From Ariolimax columbianus (taxonomy: Eukaryota > Mollusca > Gastropoda > Stylommatophora > Arionidae), in the NCBI GenBank assembly GCA_036924085.1, contig JAVGWX010000007.1, positions 75,307,448 through 75,371,447 on the forward strand: 64,000 bases of DNA, read 5' to 3'. The notes under the pieces were generated by a model, which worked only from the letters and a program-made list of their open reading frames with translations, did not search any database and was not told where the DNA came from. This document shows, piece after piece, positions 28,891 through 40,300 of this stretch (within the stretch, counting starts at the first letter, position 1; each line of letters begins with the position of its first letter). A program made the position numbers and the translations under genes.

Positions 28891-29641
28891 ATTCATGATT
28901 TTTCTGTCAAATGTTGATGATCAGCCATGGCCATCTAAAGCCATGGATCAGCTGTCTATTCCTACATATTTTACTTTTATGCAAACATTCTGTAACCTCT
29001 TCGTAATTCCACTGCATTGGTATATATGGTAACAACTCAAAGTTTCCCCTCAGCTTCGTCATTGGGACCCCAGTAGTTACTGTTATTACTTTCTCCTCCA
29101 CTGCTTTACCATACCAACTCTTCACTTTCAATGGCGTGGGTAAAAACAAAATAATGCTACTGTAGCCTCTTATACATGTGGTGGCAAAGAGATCTGTACG
29201 TGAAACTAGAATCCCATACTGTAAACAACACTGCTATTATAATCAGCCACTGCAAATGCTGATTCCCCATGATCAAATTCTTTCAGTTCCTCGTGGGACA
29301 TGAACATTTATCCTCAACAAACACATGCTAACTCCTTTCCTGGGCCATCCGTTCCAACTCTGCCCATATCTTTCCTCTATGTTTGTTTCAAGTTCTCTTT
29401 TCAATGTTTGTATTGGTGTGCCTCTACTTCTCTTGTCATGGGCATTTGAGAACAGATATTGTCTTGTAATACTACATGCTGGTTTCCTTAATGTTTGTCC
29501 TATCCAACATCTTCTCATCACCACGCAATGTCCAACAAATAAATATCTGTTTCTTTCCAACAGTTCCACATTAGTGATCTTAGCATATCATTTCAATCAC
29601 TCAAACATGTGCTGATACCCATTTATGAAAGTCTACATCTG

Positions 29642-29880
29642 TGGAGCCGCGTAGCGCAGTGGTTAGCGCGCTGGCTTCGCATCTGAGTGTTTTTTTTCAG
29701 ACCGTAATGGCCCCCGGGTCGACTCAGGCTTAAATGGGTACCGGTTCAGTCCGTGAAGTAAAAGCGGCGAAAGGGAGAGGAGATGGCTACCGCGCTCATA
29801 TAGCCGAGCCTTTGAAATGTGAGATCGCTAACACCTCACACCCCTACGGCAGTAATGCTATGGGATACTTTACTTTACTT
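29642..29880 (+). mobile_element. tRNA-derived SINE, family D (best copy)
   Basis: The head GGAGCCGCGTAGCGCAGTGG and TTAGCGCGCTGGCTTCGCAT is a recognisable tRNA-like A-box region, followed by CCCCCGGGTCGACTCAGG and GTTCAGTCCGTGAAGTAAA. It ends in ACTTTACTTTAC. Degenerate relatives are at 11395 and 48130. Confidence 0.8.
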
Positions 29881-29904
29881 TTACATCAATTAATAGCACA
29901 ACCA

Positions 29905-30775
29905 AAGAGTTTGGAATGAAAATAAACACACTGAAGACAAAAACTTTAGTAATATCCAAGCAACATTGGCAAATAAATCTGATCATCGATGGAGAAATAA
30001 TCAAACAAGTACAGAAGTTTACATATTTGGGGCAAATTATAACAGAAGATGCCCGCAATGAGACAGAAATTAAGACAATAGCAAAAAAGTGTTTAAGAGA
30101 AAAACAGAAATTGTTAACCTCAAAGAATATCAGGATAGACTGAGGAAAATAATAATCACCATTCGTAAATGGCCAATTGCACTGTATGGGGCTGAAACAT
30201 GAATTCCAGCAAAGAAGGATGACAAAAATTGTATGTGTTTGAAATATGGTTCTACCGTAGAATGGAAAGTGTGAGTTGGACAGAAAGAAGATCTAATAAC
30301 AATGTACTCAATGATGTGGGCGCACAAAGACAAATATCGGTTGAGTTGGCTGGGCCAGAATATTTTTTTTTTTTCGTTCGCCTAATTTCTCTATTCCCCA
30401 AGGCGGTGTGCGTTGCACTGTGGTTTTTATTTTGCGCCTGTCGGCCCAGTGCATCAGACTTCAGCAAGCATTTTATGTAAGGGTCTGCTTCCTCCTGCAT
30501 TTTCTAAGGGTTTGCTTCCCCGGGGTAACGGCTGGTGCTGTGATGGGGATCGAAACCAGCACCTGCAGATTGTGAGCCGTGCCACTTAACCACTAGGCCA
30601 CGCCGTCCTCTGGCCAGAATATGAGACATGAAAGTCTTTTACAGAAGATGAAGAAGACAAGATTTAAGGGAAGAGACGACCGGAGCGACGGAGACTCACC
30701 TTTACATCTCAGGCATGCTAAGACATTAAAGTACGAGCATGCTGTAATGAAGTGAAATGTAGATGATAGGATCAA
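29905..30775 (+). mobile_element. LINE RT C-terminal region interrupted by a SINE
   Basis: Plus-strand reading KINTLKTKTLVISKQH, IKQVQKFTYLGQIITED and AKKCLREKQKLLT is the RT thumb, then WPIALYGAET and YRLSWLGQ. After a family A SINE (30364-30611) it resumes at YETWKSFTED. The last bases seed the 67-bp tandem array that follows. Confidence 0.85.
30364..30611 (-). mobile_element. SINE family A with 11-bp target-site duplication
   Basis: A T-rich start at 30361-30375 (poly-A on minus) and tRNA-like head at the right end (GTGGCCTAGTGGTTAAGTGG on minus). The 11-mer GGCCAGAATAT lies at 30353-30363 and 30612-30622. It is inserted in a LINE. Confidence 0.92.
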
Positions 30776-30777
30776 AA

Positions 30778-31115
30778 GGAGAGACCTATTCAGACAACCT
30801 TACAACCAGCCCCAGGACTGATCAACCAGAGGATATGATCAAATGGAGAGACCTATTCAGACAACCTTACAACCAGCCCTAGGACTGATCAACCAGATGA
30901 TAGGATCAAATGGAGAGACCTATTCAGACAACCTTACAACCAGACCCAGGAATGATTAACCAGATGATAGGATCAAATGGAGAGACCTATTCAGACAACC
31001 TTACAACCAGCTCCGGGACTGATCAACCAGAGGATAGGATCAAATGGAGAGACCTATTCAGACAACCTTACAACCAGCCCTAGGACTGATCAACCAGATG
31101 ATAGGATCAAATGGA
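30778..31115 (+). repeat. 67-bp tandem repeat, 5 copies
   Basis: Unit GAGAGACCTATTCAGACAAC, CTTACAACCAGCCCTAGGAC and TGATCAACCAGATGATAGGA, TCAAATG. It encodes IKWRDLFRQPYNQP in one frame, consistent with growth from the last codons of the adjoining LINE ORF. Confidence 0.93.
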
Positions 31116-31117
31116 GA

Positions 31118-31335
31118 GAAGGCGTGTGTGCGTTACACTGTGGTTTGTTATTTTGCGCTTGTCGGCCCAGTGCATCCGACTTCAGCATGCATTTTATGTA
31201 AGGATCTGCTTCCTCCTGCATTTTCTAAGGGTTTGCTTCCCCGGGGTAACGGCCGGTGCTGTGATGGGGATCGAACCCAGCACCTTCTGGTTGTGAGCAG
31301 CCGTGCCACTTAACCATTAGGCCACGCCGTCCCCT
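31118..31335 (-). mobile_element. SINE family A copy
   Basis: Same sequence as 30364-30611 without the poly-A side: GTGCATCCGACTTCAGCATG, TTTGCTTCCCCGGGGTAACG, GGGATCGAACCCAGCACC and TTAACCATTAGGCCACGCC. It abuts the 67-bp array. Confidence 0.88.
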
Positions 31336-31339
31336 ATTG

Positions 31340-32150
31340 AGCCAGGTACGAAAATAAACTGTCTCGTCTCAGGATCATCTATTTTTTCCCTAATTTTCAG
31401 ACTTGTTTATCTCTCAACAAGATGGTGCATTAGCTTATGCTCGAGAAATTCTTCAATTTCTTGAAAGTTAAACTTCTGCTTTCATGCTTCCATCCCTTTG
31501 CCCAACAAAAAGTCTAGACCTAAATCCTGTTGACTATGCAGTTTGGGACCTAATGGCGTTTAAAGTGTATTGCTCGAAGATTAGAGACATTACGGTCTTG
31601 AAACACCGTATTTTTTACACTTGGTGAATCCCATCAAACCACAATCGACACAGAAATCACCCAATGTGACAAGTCTCTGAGGACTTACGTTTCAGTTGTT
31701 GCAGTGAATGCCCACAATGACTTGCCCTAAAATGGACGTTAAGTGGTGGGCTGTCGTAGCTTTCCTCACATCCCAATGAAGGTGGACGGGAGTCCTCCTG
31801 GTGGTTGTGCTATACTTGGCATCATCTGCATGTTGCTCACTACTACGAGGATCATGTAGATCCCTCACCTCATTAGCCAGGCTGCCATGACAACAGCCCG
31901 TTTCCAGTGAGGGCTGCAAGGAAGTCGAGGTGAGGGTCTTGGCCAGTATATTTTGCCTGACCCTGACTAACATGTCTGATCAGTATATTGTGCCTGATCA
32001 AACATTAGTCTTCCTTCCCCGGTGTTTCAGTAAAAGTTGGTAAAAAGAAATAGCCAACATCTTTGTTGGCTAATTATGTACAACAACTGTAAGAATTTTC
32101 ATTAAATTATCATTTCATGAATTTGTATTGGGTTGTTTTTTTTTCTACTC
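31340..32150 (+). mobile_element. Tc1/mariner-superfamily transposase remnant, interrupted
   Basis: SQQDGALAYAREILQFLES (D of the DDE core) and KSLDLNPVDYAVWDLM (the xDLNPxD motif) at about 31415-31560, then KVYCSKIRDITVLKHRI. Stops and frame breaks are present. A repeat of family E is inserted at 31697-32023, and transposon sequence resumes at 32024. Confidence 0.78.
31697..32023 (-). mobile_element. Family E repeat with 8-bp duplication, inserted in a transposon
   Basis: GTTTCAGT occurs at 31689-31696 and 32024-32031. Inverted matches to 40900-41335 and 45655-46040 include GTCAGGCAAAATATAC, GACCCTCACCTCG and CCGCCACTTAACGTCC (given in plus-copy orientation). Confidence 0.75.
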
Positions 32151-32159
32151 CGTCTGTAT

Positions 32160-32650
32160 ATCCAAATGGTAGATTGTCATGAAATATAATGCATTTCTAC
32201 ATAACACATTTTGAAGAAATAAGAATTGAATACCAGTGGTATATCACATTCTTTATTTATGTCACATTTTAAATTAGTTCATTATTTTAAATCTTTATTT
32301 ATTTGCTCATTATATAATTATACCATCATTCAAAGTTATCATAATTTTAACATAATCCACGACATATATTTGACATTTAAATAATCTGTTGTCACACATT
32401 TACCTTTGAGATATAGCTAATATTGTATATTTGATTTTACACAGGCACTCTTAACAGACCATGTGATCATCTCATACTTAACTTTCAAGATATTGTTCTA
32501 AGCGAACATTTAACTTTAACTCTAAATTAAGGCAATTTCCTCATTGCATAGTCAGAAACAAAATGCTCCATTTAGTTATATATAAGCAATTAATCTCAAG
32601 ATAGAAACCATCTCAAGTCTACTATCATCTATGAATTGATGAAGTCATAC
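32160..32650. other. AT-rich intergenic DNA, nothing recognised
   Basis: No coding frame, RNA gene or clear repeat. Confidence 0.5.
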
Positions 32651-32662
32651 ATGGATAACTGT

Positions 32663-32960
32663 GTGACATGGCATAACACCGGCCATGGTTAGGTTGTTTT
32701 GTTTAGAGCAGCATAGATGGAGCCTAACAGGCTGCGGGTCTACTTTGCTCTAGTGTTTGAGTCTATTAAGATGGACTCGCACATCGGTTGACCACCCTCT
32801 GTAAGCGCTTGTCCCAACGTAGTGAAGTATTAAGCTGCTTGAACCTAGCCATTTAACCAGGAAACTAATCTCCGAGCTACATCCAACTCATACCAGAGCT
32901 GGGACCTACACAAGAACATCTGTCCATATAGAAGTACAGGTCGACTAAGAACAAAGATAG
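32663..32960 (+). mobile_element. Family G short element with 12-bp target-site duplication
   Basis: ATGGATAACTGT occurs at 32651-32662 and 32961-32972. The element reads GTGACATGGCATAACACCGG through AAGTACAGGTCGACTAAGAA. It matches both ends of the 1.4-kb element at 6173-7588 and a fragment at 63311-63420. Confidence 0.85.
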
Positions 32961-33509
32961 ATGGATAACTGTTTATCAGTAGCATTTATTCTTTGCATTG
33001 GCTACAATCAAGCACATGAAATCACGTATTACTTCAGAGCATGTGCCAGTAATACCAGTATCCTGGTATTCAGTCAAGAAAATCAGTGTGCCTGATGTCA
33101 AGTAGTCAAAAACTAGCTCTTTGTTCCATTAATCCATCTGGTTGGTTTTTATAAGGTGTCATCCTGTGTCTTCCCTGGTTTATCTTTTGGTCTTCCACTT
33201 GGATATTTGTAGTAACTTTATGAAGTGTAGATACATAAATAGGCCCCCTTCAGAGCAATGATGAGGCACACAGCCCTAAAAAGGGCTGAACTAAAGCTGA
33301 GATTTAAAAGTAATTAGAAACTATTTTGTACAAGGATGAGTGGGCTAAACACTTTTGTTAGCGTATATGAATTTATGAGACCAGAAATGTATTTTATGAA
33401 AGCAAAAGATTTACAATATCACAAACAACAAATTTAATAAGGTGCCAGCTCAAATATACTGAACTAAAAGAACATTTATAATTATGCATCTATTCCTACT
33501 GCTGGCATA

Positions 33510-33797
33510 CAAAAGCAAAGGCAAAGGATGCCGTCCATCGTGGACAATGATGGCATAATTTATTTTGCTAGCGCTATTTTTAGTAGGGATTAACTGTGCT
33601 ACTTTTTATTCTCACTCTCTCATCGTGTGCCGCCCGACCCCAGTGGCAAGCCAAGGACAAGATGACTAGGGGGCAACTACGAGATGCAGGGGACTCCGCA
33701 TCAAGCAACCATGATAAAAATGGCGGAGTCCAGAGTCTAACCCACACCACCTGATCACGAAGCCGACGGCTGAACCACTTCGCCACAGAATCCCCTG
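33510..33797 (-). mobile_element. tRNA-derived SINE (minus)
   Basis: On the minus strand the head GTGGCGAAGTGGTTCAGCCG (A-box-like) and GTGTGGGTTAGACTC (B-box-like) start at 33797; GGCAAAGG and TGATGGCATAA lie at the other end. Family is not shared with the others. Confidence 0.6.
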
Positions 33798-34089
33798 CTG
33801 GTGTCCACTGAGAATGTTATTAGGCTGAAGATTAAAGGTTTCCCCCTGCAGTTACCACATAGCGTTCATAAAAAAAAAAAAAGTAAAGGTTCTTGTTAAC
33901 ATGCTAGTGTGGCGTACTGAAAATGTGTTAGGCCCATATTTTTCCTTGACCAACAACACACTAGGGTGATGTGGCCGACATCATGCCGGCCACCTGTACT
34001 TTCCCAGATTATTCTGTTGGGCTTCCTCCAGTCCGGCCTGCGGTATCTTACAGACTGTTTAAATTGTTACCCCAGCAGAAGTTTAGGCC

Positions 34090-34640
34090 ATTCTAACTAA
34101 ACTTAACATCTTTATACTGGTTTAGAAGACTCTGTAGAGTCTGTATACAGTCAGTTTATTTTACATTTCCTTGTTCTAAAAGTTATGCGCATCCAATCTA
34201 TACATAAATGCATTAACTGTCCCTGCCTACACTAATTCCTGTGGCAGTGCATTCCAAGCATTCACCATTCTCTAAATAAAATAATATTTCCTAATATTTA
34301 ATCTGGACCTCTCTTTAGTTAATTTGCAGCTATGCCCTCTTGTTCTTGTAGGTGGTTGTATTTTTAAAAACTTGTTATAGTCTAATTTATCCTTTCCTCT
34401 GATTATCTTATAAACCTGCATTGCCACCTCAAATTCTTCCCTTCTTCTAGACACTTTCTGCATGTTTTTCTGAGTCTTTCCTTATAACTGTAATCCCACT
34501 ATCAGCTTTGTCGCTCTTTTTTGTATCCTTTGCAGCCTGTTTATATCTCCTATACGATAAGGACTCCATACCTGTACACAGTAATCTAATCTTCTAATCT
34601 AGGTCTAACTAATGCTTTATACAGTTTGACAATCACTTCC
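34090..34640 (-). mobile_element. CR1-like LINE 3' end (minus)
   Basis: The minus-strand frame reads [40 protein letters not shown], then the tail with CTGTATACAGACTC and TAAACCAGTATAAAG. Upstream RT pieces (LQRIQKRATKLIVG-like) lie at 34480-34560. Confidence 0.85.
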
Positions 34641-34770
34641 TTGGGCCAAACCCCAACAGCTCAGGTGGGAAGTCCAGTGCACTGTGCTACCTCGGCTCTC
34701 ACAGTGTACAAGCCATATATACATTTTCTTTTTTACCTCAGAATAAACCTAATCCTTACTGGGGTTTTGA
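34640..34770 (-). mobile_element. Possible tRNA-like SINE head (minus)
   Basis: On minus GAGAGCCGAGGTAGCACAGT and ACCTGAGCTGTTGGGGTTTG resemble A and B boxes of a tRNA-like promoter. Evidence is limited to these two boxes. Confidence 0.35.
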
Positions 34771-35089
34771 ACTAGGGTCCCTCTGGCCAAGAAAATGGTA
34801 TGCTCCTTAATATATAGTACATTGTGTATATAAGACCAATACACACAAGGCTAGAATAAGAATACAGGCTTAGCCTATCCTTTCCGATCCCTTCTCCTTA
34901 GCCAGCATAACCTGTTATCCAGGATCATTATGTGGAGTCGCTCTGGGTCGCTGGCCTGACGCTAACAATTAGTTTTAGGTCGCTGACCACTACAGCTCAT
35001 GCACTGCTATCATGTAGAATCAAGATGAATAAATTTTAACAAATGAACCTTGTTTTAAGATACCAACTTCAGGCTGGTCAAACCAATGT

Positions 35090-35420
35090 GATAATGTAGT
35101 TATATATATTACATATCAATCATATCACCATATCAAGTATATTACATTTCTAACCATCAGGTATTTATACTACATTTTGAATCATCAGTCATACACATTA
35201 CATTTATATCACATCATCATCGATACATGTTACACACCAGTTACATCATCAACATTTGTACAGTTCATGTCCATTATGTCACTATGCATTGCTATTACAT
35301 TCTATCACACCATTGAGCATACATATTACATTTGTTACCATCGGACAGGGATATTATATTTACATCACAAAAAACTTGTCACAGTTTTGTATATCTTCAC
35401 TACATAAAAACTGAACATAA
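35090..35420 (+). repeat. Degenerate ATCATCA/TTACAT-rich tandem region
   Basis: Irregular repetition of CATCATCA, TATATCAC and ATTACATTT, perhaps an old minisatellite of about 30 bp. No clean unit can be defined. Confidence 0.4.
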
Positions 35421-36029
35421 ACATCACTTCTCTATTCTACCATCACAAATTGACCTTCTGATTCCACAGAGACAGTTGGCTGTAACAATCACTTTCCGCT
35501 CTCTTATTTTAGGCTGTCTTTTTGAGCTGAGTTATGATCTCCAGCTGCATAGATTTCCTCATCCACTGCTCCTTCAACTTCCTCATTCTTCTTTCTCTCA
35601 GGGTTGTAATGTAGTTCCTGTCTAGTTATGGTCTTATGTTGCTTCTTGAGGCCGTATTCTATCAATCTTCAATTTCTTTTTCACCAGTTGCATTTGTCAT
35701 GTTTATTCCCACAAGTCTGCAATATCTAACCATTTTCAAAAGAAGTATGTATATATTTGATATTTTAACCATTTTCAATCCAGTAAAGTAGGATTCGATG
35801 GTACAAAAAAACATCAGTTATAGACTATTTGGGCGGAAATTACTATCAACATACTAGCATCTGCCATTGTTAAACAGCAAATAATTCTCATTGGTGAGGA
35901 GACCTAAATTATAACTAGACATTCGGTGTATGTGTAGCTTTCGTTTAATGTACAATTCACGCCAGTCCATCAGGTTGAATGTGTTAAAGTCAACCTTTCC
36001 ATCCAATGGAATTTGGACACTAAGATCAG

Positions 36030-36215
36030 AGAAATGATTTTATTATTGGATCACCCGCTGAAGACGGATGTGTTGGACCGAAAGGTGCAAATATTGGAGT
36101 CAAAATGTAAACTAGTGACACAACGCATTCCGTTCTCCGGACTACATCCTGCTACTTGTGAAACCCTGTTCAAGGTTGGTAGCAGGAGATTAAGAACGAA
36201 GAAGAAGAAGATTAT
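36030..36215 (+). mobile_element. SINE family B, 3' two thirds
   Basis: CGCTGAAGACGGATGTGTTG, GACCGAAAGGTGCAAATATT and GACACAACGCATTCCGTTCT, ending AGATTAAGAACGAAGAAGAA. It shares its central core with family A and its (GAA)n tail with the RNase H LINE. Confidence 0.82.
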
Positions 36216-36849
36216 TGGATGACAACAATGAGCACGAATCTGCATTACATGTGGATATTCAGCACACAGCCAGTTCAGACTTTGACTGGAACACAGAAGA
36301 AAAGGGCTTTGGTAATGTTATTAAGGAATTAAACCCAGAAATACACTTGACACAGATTAAATACACTTGACAGCATGAGCAGCAACAATTTTAGGTCATA
36401 TTTTTTTTTCATCCACAGTAATTACATTTGACGGTTCCTATTAATATTTATTTTTATTGTGAATACTTCATGTCTTTGATAAGTAAGTAGCATGTCCTTT
36501 ACAGAACGTCACTTCTTACAACTGTTAACCTATATGGCTGTTATAAGTTGCTTGGCAATTGTGCAGTACGGTAGGTTGTCATTACTTTCCGTACTTGAAG
36601 TGGAGAAAAAAAACCTATGTCTTCCTAACTGGACATGAACGTGATTCGAACCGGAAGCGCTGGGATTGTAGCTCAATTTGTTTAATATTAAAATTATTTC
36701 ACTTGGAAAGAAAACTATTTCACATAGAGTTATGGCACTTGACATTGATTGCAAAACATGATTCGGCACAATTAGTGCGGACTGGAATGAGTTAAACAAC
36801 AACTTGTCACACCTTCTTGTGGTGAAGCACAATTTAATTAACCATAGCC

Positions 36850-37110
36850 CATAATCTTTCCTGGTTAAATTAGAGCCATCGGGGCAGTAGACAGCACAGT
36901 GAATGATCTGACAGCAGCCAGCAACTCATGATTGACTGCTTGCATCAGGGTCAGCAAACCACAGCTGTCCAAGACTCTATTCTGCCTCCAGATGATGGTC
37001 CTGAACACAGGCTGCACTAGTGTAGTCGTGCTAAGGGAGCAGGGATAGCAGTGGAAATGTAGACCCTGTACCCAAAATAAGCCAGCTGAAACGCAATGTA
37101 CATCAGCCAT
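36850..37110 (-). mobile_element. SINE family C copy (minus)
   Basis: On minus it reads TTGGGTACAGGGTCTACATT, TGCAGCCTGTGTTCAGGACC and GCAATCATGAGTTGCTGGCT. This parallels 58805-58990 in plus orientation (ATAGCAGTCAGCGACTCATT). Confidence 0.55.
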
Positions 37111-37180
37111 TCATATTACACTTTTATCACAGAAATTCTGTACTTTAGACACAAATAACAGTATGTCCACACAGGGAAGA

Positions 37181-37345
37181 CTATTTCTCTTCATTGTTTT
37201 TGCTTTTCTTATTTTTCCTTCTGCTCTTCTTCAAATCAAACTCTTTAGCTATGTCCTCTGCAGTAACTGCCCCTGTGTCAGTTGATATCTCCATAGGTTG
37301 GAATGGACTGAGTGAGGCTGGACAGCTGTTGCTATGAAAATATAG
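37181..37345 (-). CDS. TRPT1: TRPT1 terminal exon with basic tail
   Basis: Acceptor TTACATTTCAG, phase 0; 54 codons and TAG at 37181-37183. Reads [20 protein letters not shown], then [20 protein letters not shown] and NNEEK. It is outside the conserved enzyme domain and unconstrained by family motifs; assignment rests on phase, acceptor and position. A possible nuclear localisation signal lies in the basic run. Confidence 0.72.
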   Translation of the reverse strand, partial: LYFHSNSCPASLSPFQPMEISTDTGAVTAEDIAKEFDLKKSRRKNKKSKNNEEK

Positions 37346-40300
37346 CTGAAATGTAAACAATCAATATATGTAAGAATGGTAAATAAGTGAATTGATTCAC
37401 TTCTTAGCTCCAAGTGAAGCATAGAGCCACCATTACAGCAGGCTTCTTTACAGGAAGTTTGTGTCCCAACGATTGCAGTGAGTTTTACAGTAATGATAAG
37501 ATTGCTAGCCCCATGTGCAACCCTCTTCAGTTGTCTTCTTTTACGATATGCTTGAAAGGTTAGAGTGGGCCTATTCCTGTCAGTCTGGATCAACTAAATG
37601 AATACTTTGGCACAAATAGAAAACAGAACATACTGGCTACACAAAAAATGATGCCTACTACCAGCTGAACAGAAGAGAGCAGGTCGTGGTCTTCAGACTC
37701 CGCACAGGCCACAACAGACTGAGGTACCATCTATTCTTCTTCGTACGCAGTCAGACAGTTACCATTATTTTTTCGAAAAAAGCAGCCGTCATCCTGAGGC
37801 TGTCGACACTGCCATAGAGCTTGTCTAGTGTTGCCACTGGTAATGGCCACATCTGCTCTCTCTGATCCTCGACCATCTATTCAATAAATTGAAGATAGGT
37901 GGCACTAACGAATGCACATGTGGCACAGGGAAAATGACCGCTGAACATCTGCTGCAAAATTGACCGACATACAAGGATCAGAGAAAGCACATGTGGCCAT
38001 AACCAGTGGCAACACTAGACAAGCTCTATGGCAGTGTCGACAGCCTCAGGATGACAGCTGCTTTCTTCGAACAAATTCAAGTTGACGTCTGACAGCGTAC
38101 GAAGAAGAATACTTTGGCACAAATATTTTACCCAAATCAATTGTCAGGACAAGATGAGTAGGATGACAGCAACCGACCAAAAGTGCTGGATTGATCAAAT
38201 CAGTAGAGCAAAAAATTGATGCCACAAGATGATGGTGACAGATGTCATTCATAATCAGTGAGGTGCCTTTTAGGAGCTGTGTACACACATGGATTCGATT
38301 CACTGTCGGTTGAATTGGATCTGCGCAGAAAACAGATACACAATTTGTTTGCAGTGACAACATGGAAACGCTTATGGACAAACTACGTCTACTAGGATGG
38401 CCGATTTCAACATTCTTATTGTAAATGTGGAAGATAAGATTACTGTGCTCGAGTAAAATGTGAGTGATCTCATTTTGATCAACCATTACTGTGAATCTCA
38501 AGCATCAATCTAATCTGTTATTAATAGATTTACTGCTGGGGAAAACTCATTGTTCCTTCTCTAAAGATGGTTCTATGACATCTAAGCTTAGTTGTCACCC
38601 GGATCAATCATATAGCTTTATGTACAGTGATCACGATCTGCCAGAAGGACCTTATTGATGGCAAAAAACAAAAACAACTTAGGGTATGTCTACTCTGGCA
38701 TGTGAATACTTGTCTTGCTTGGTGGCTAATGAGTAGAATGGCGATTCACAGAGCAAGCCCTGGTCCTTCACTGCATTCCTATCTCCAGTCATTTTGACTT
38801 TGTCCCGCCACTGATTCCAGACAGTTTTGTGACGAAAGAATGAGCTTGACAAACAGCACAACTCTTCCTCACTATAATACAAATACAGCACTAGTTTAGA
38901 CAATCTAAAAATACATACATGCACCGCAAATAATGAAATTAAAGGACCTCAAGCACGGCGCATGAAACGTGCAAAAGCTATTCAATAACCAAGACCAATA
39001 GACCTGAGAGAGGTCTGCATTATGTCTAAAGAATTAACACACTATTGTGTAGACATATCAGCCCTAAGTGAGACCAAACTACCCAACGAGGGCCAACTGT
39101 GGGATGTATGTGGAGAATATACATTCTTCCAGACTAGGCAAGCCAGTAATGACTCATGATTATGAAGTTGGTTTCACCATCAAATCTCACCTTGTGCAAG
39201 ACCTCACAATGCTCCCATTGGGGTATAAGTGACTGTCTAATAGTTCTAGAAGAAACAAAAATGCCACGCTGATCAGTGTTTATATACTGACGATGACCAA
39301 TCCAAAGATAGATTCTTTAAAGAATTTAACTTTGTCATAGTTGGTCCCAAAGTCAGAAAAGCTAGTCATCCTTGGTAACTTAAATGCTAGAGTGTGTGTG
39401 TATGTGCGGCAAAGAGTGAGGGAGGGGTTACACACCATCGATTTTTAAGATGGAAGACTTGGTGTGTACGGAATAGGCAAATGCAATTGCAAAGGCATCC
39501 TATTGCTTGGGCTATGTACAGCCCACAACCTAACAATCACAAACACGATGTTTTGCCTGCTCTCCTGCAACATAACGTCATGGGTGCATCCTGAATCAAA
39601 GCAATGGCACCCAATTGATTATGTTTATCATAAGAAAGAGTGACTGGTGTGATGTATTAGCAGCCAAGGAACATGTGGTGCAGAGTGCTGGACAGAACAG
39701 ACTCAACTTCCACACCAGCAAGTCCAGGAGACAGCATCAAGATTGGAAGACAAGAATAAGGATGTTAGACACTACTAAGCTGCAAAACACGATGATTACT
39801 GAAGTTCTAGTGACACACCTAAATGTCAAATTGAAAGAATCTGGAGTTTGGTCAAATCAATGTGGATGAAGACTGTTGCACCATTAGAGACTCCTCCGCC
39901 TATGTGCACATTCTACCATTGCAGTTTCTTCTTTCTAGTGGCTTATAGACAGAATTAGGCATCCCTCCTTTGTAACTCCTCTTCTACCATATGAGGCCTT
40001 CATTTCTTTTTTCAAGTGGTTTATAGCTCAGACAGAACAGAGTAACAGGCCCATGTCAAAACCTCATTAGACACCTCTTTCAACATAGCTGGCAGGTTAC
40101 AGTGTTACTCTTCTTTACTTCCCTTTCAGGACCTGGTAACACACAGACAACCTATGCTTCACAAACAGTTAAAAGAGGATACAAAGGCTTAAAACAAAAA
40201 TATTCTTGTAAGAAGTCCTGCGACAACAATGACCAGAAGAATAGAATATGTGAAATGAGTAGATGCTAAAGAGAATGAAAAAAAAAATCATTGTGCACTA

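Noticed and set aside
37249..37593. Minus frame of 114 codons overlapping the TRPT1 terminal exon
   Set aside because: Different frame from the phase-matched terminal exon; no conserved features.
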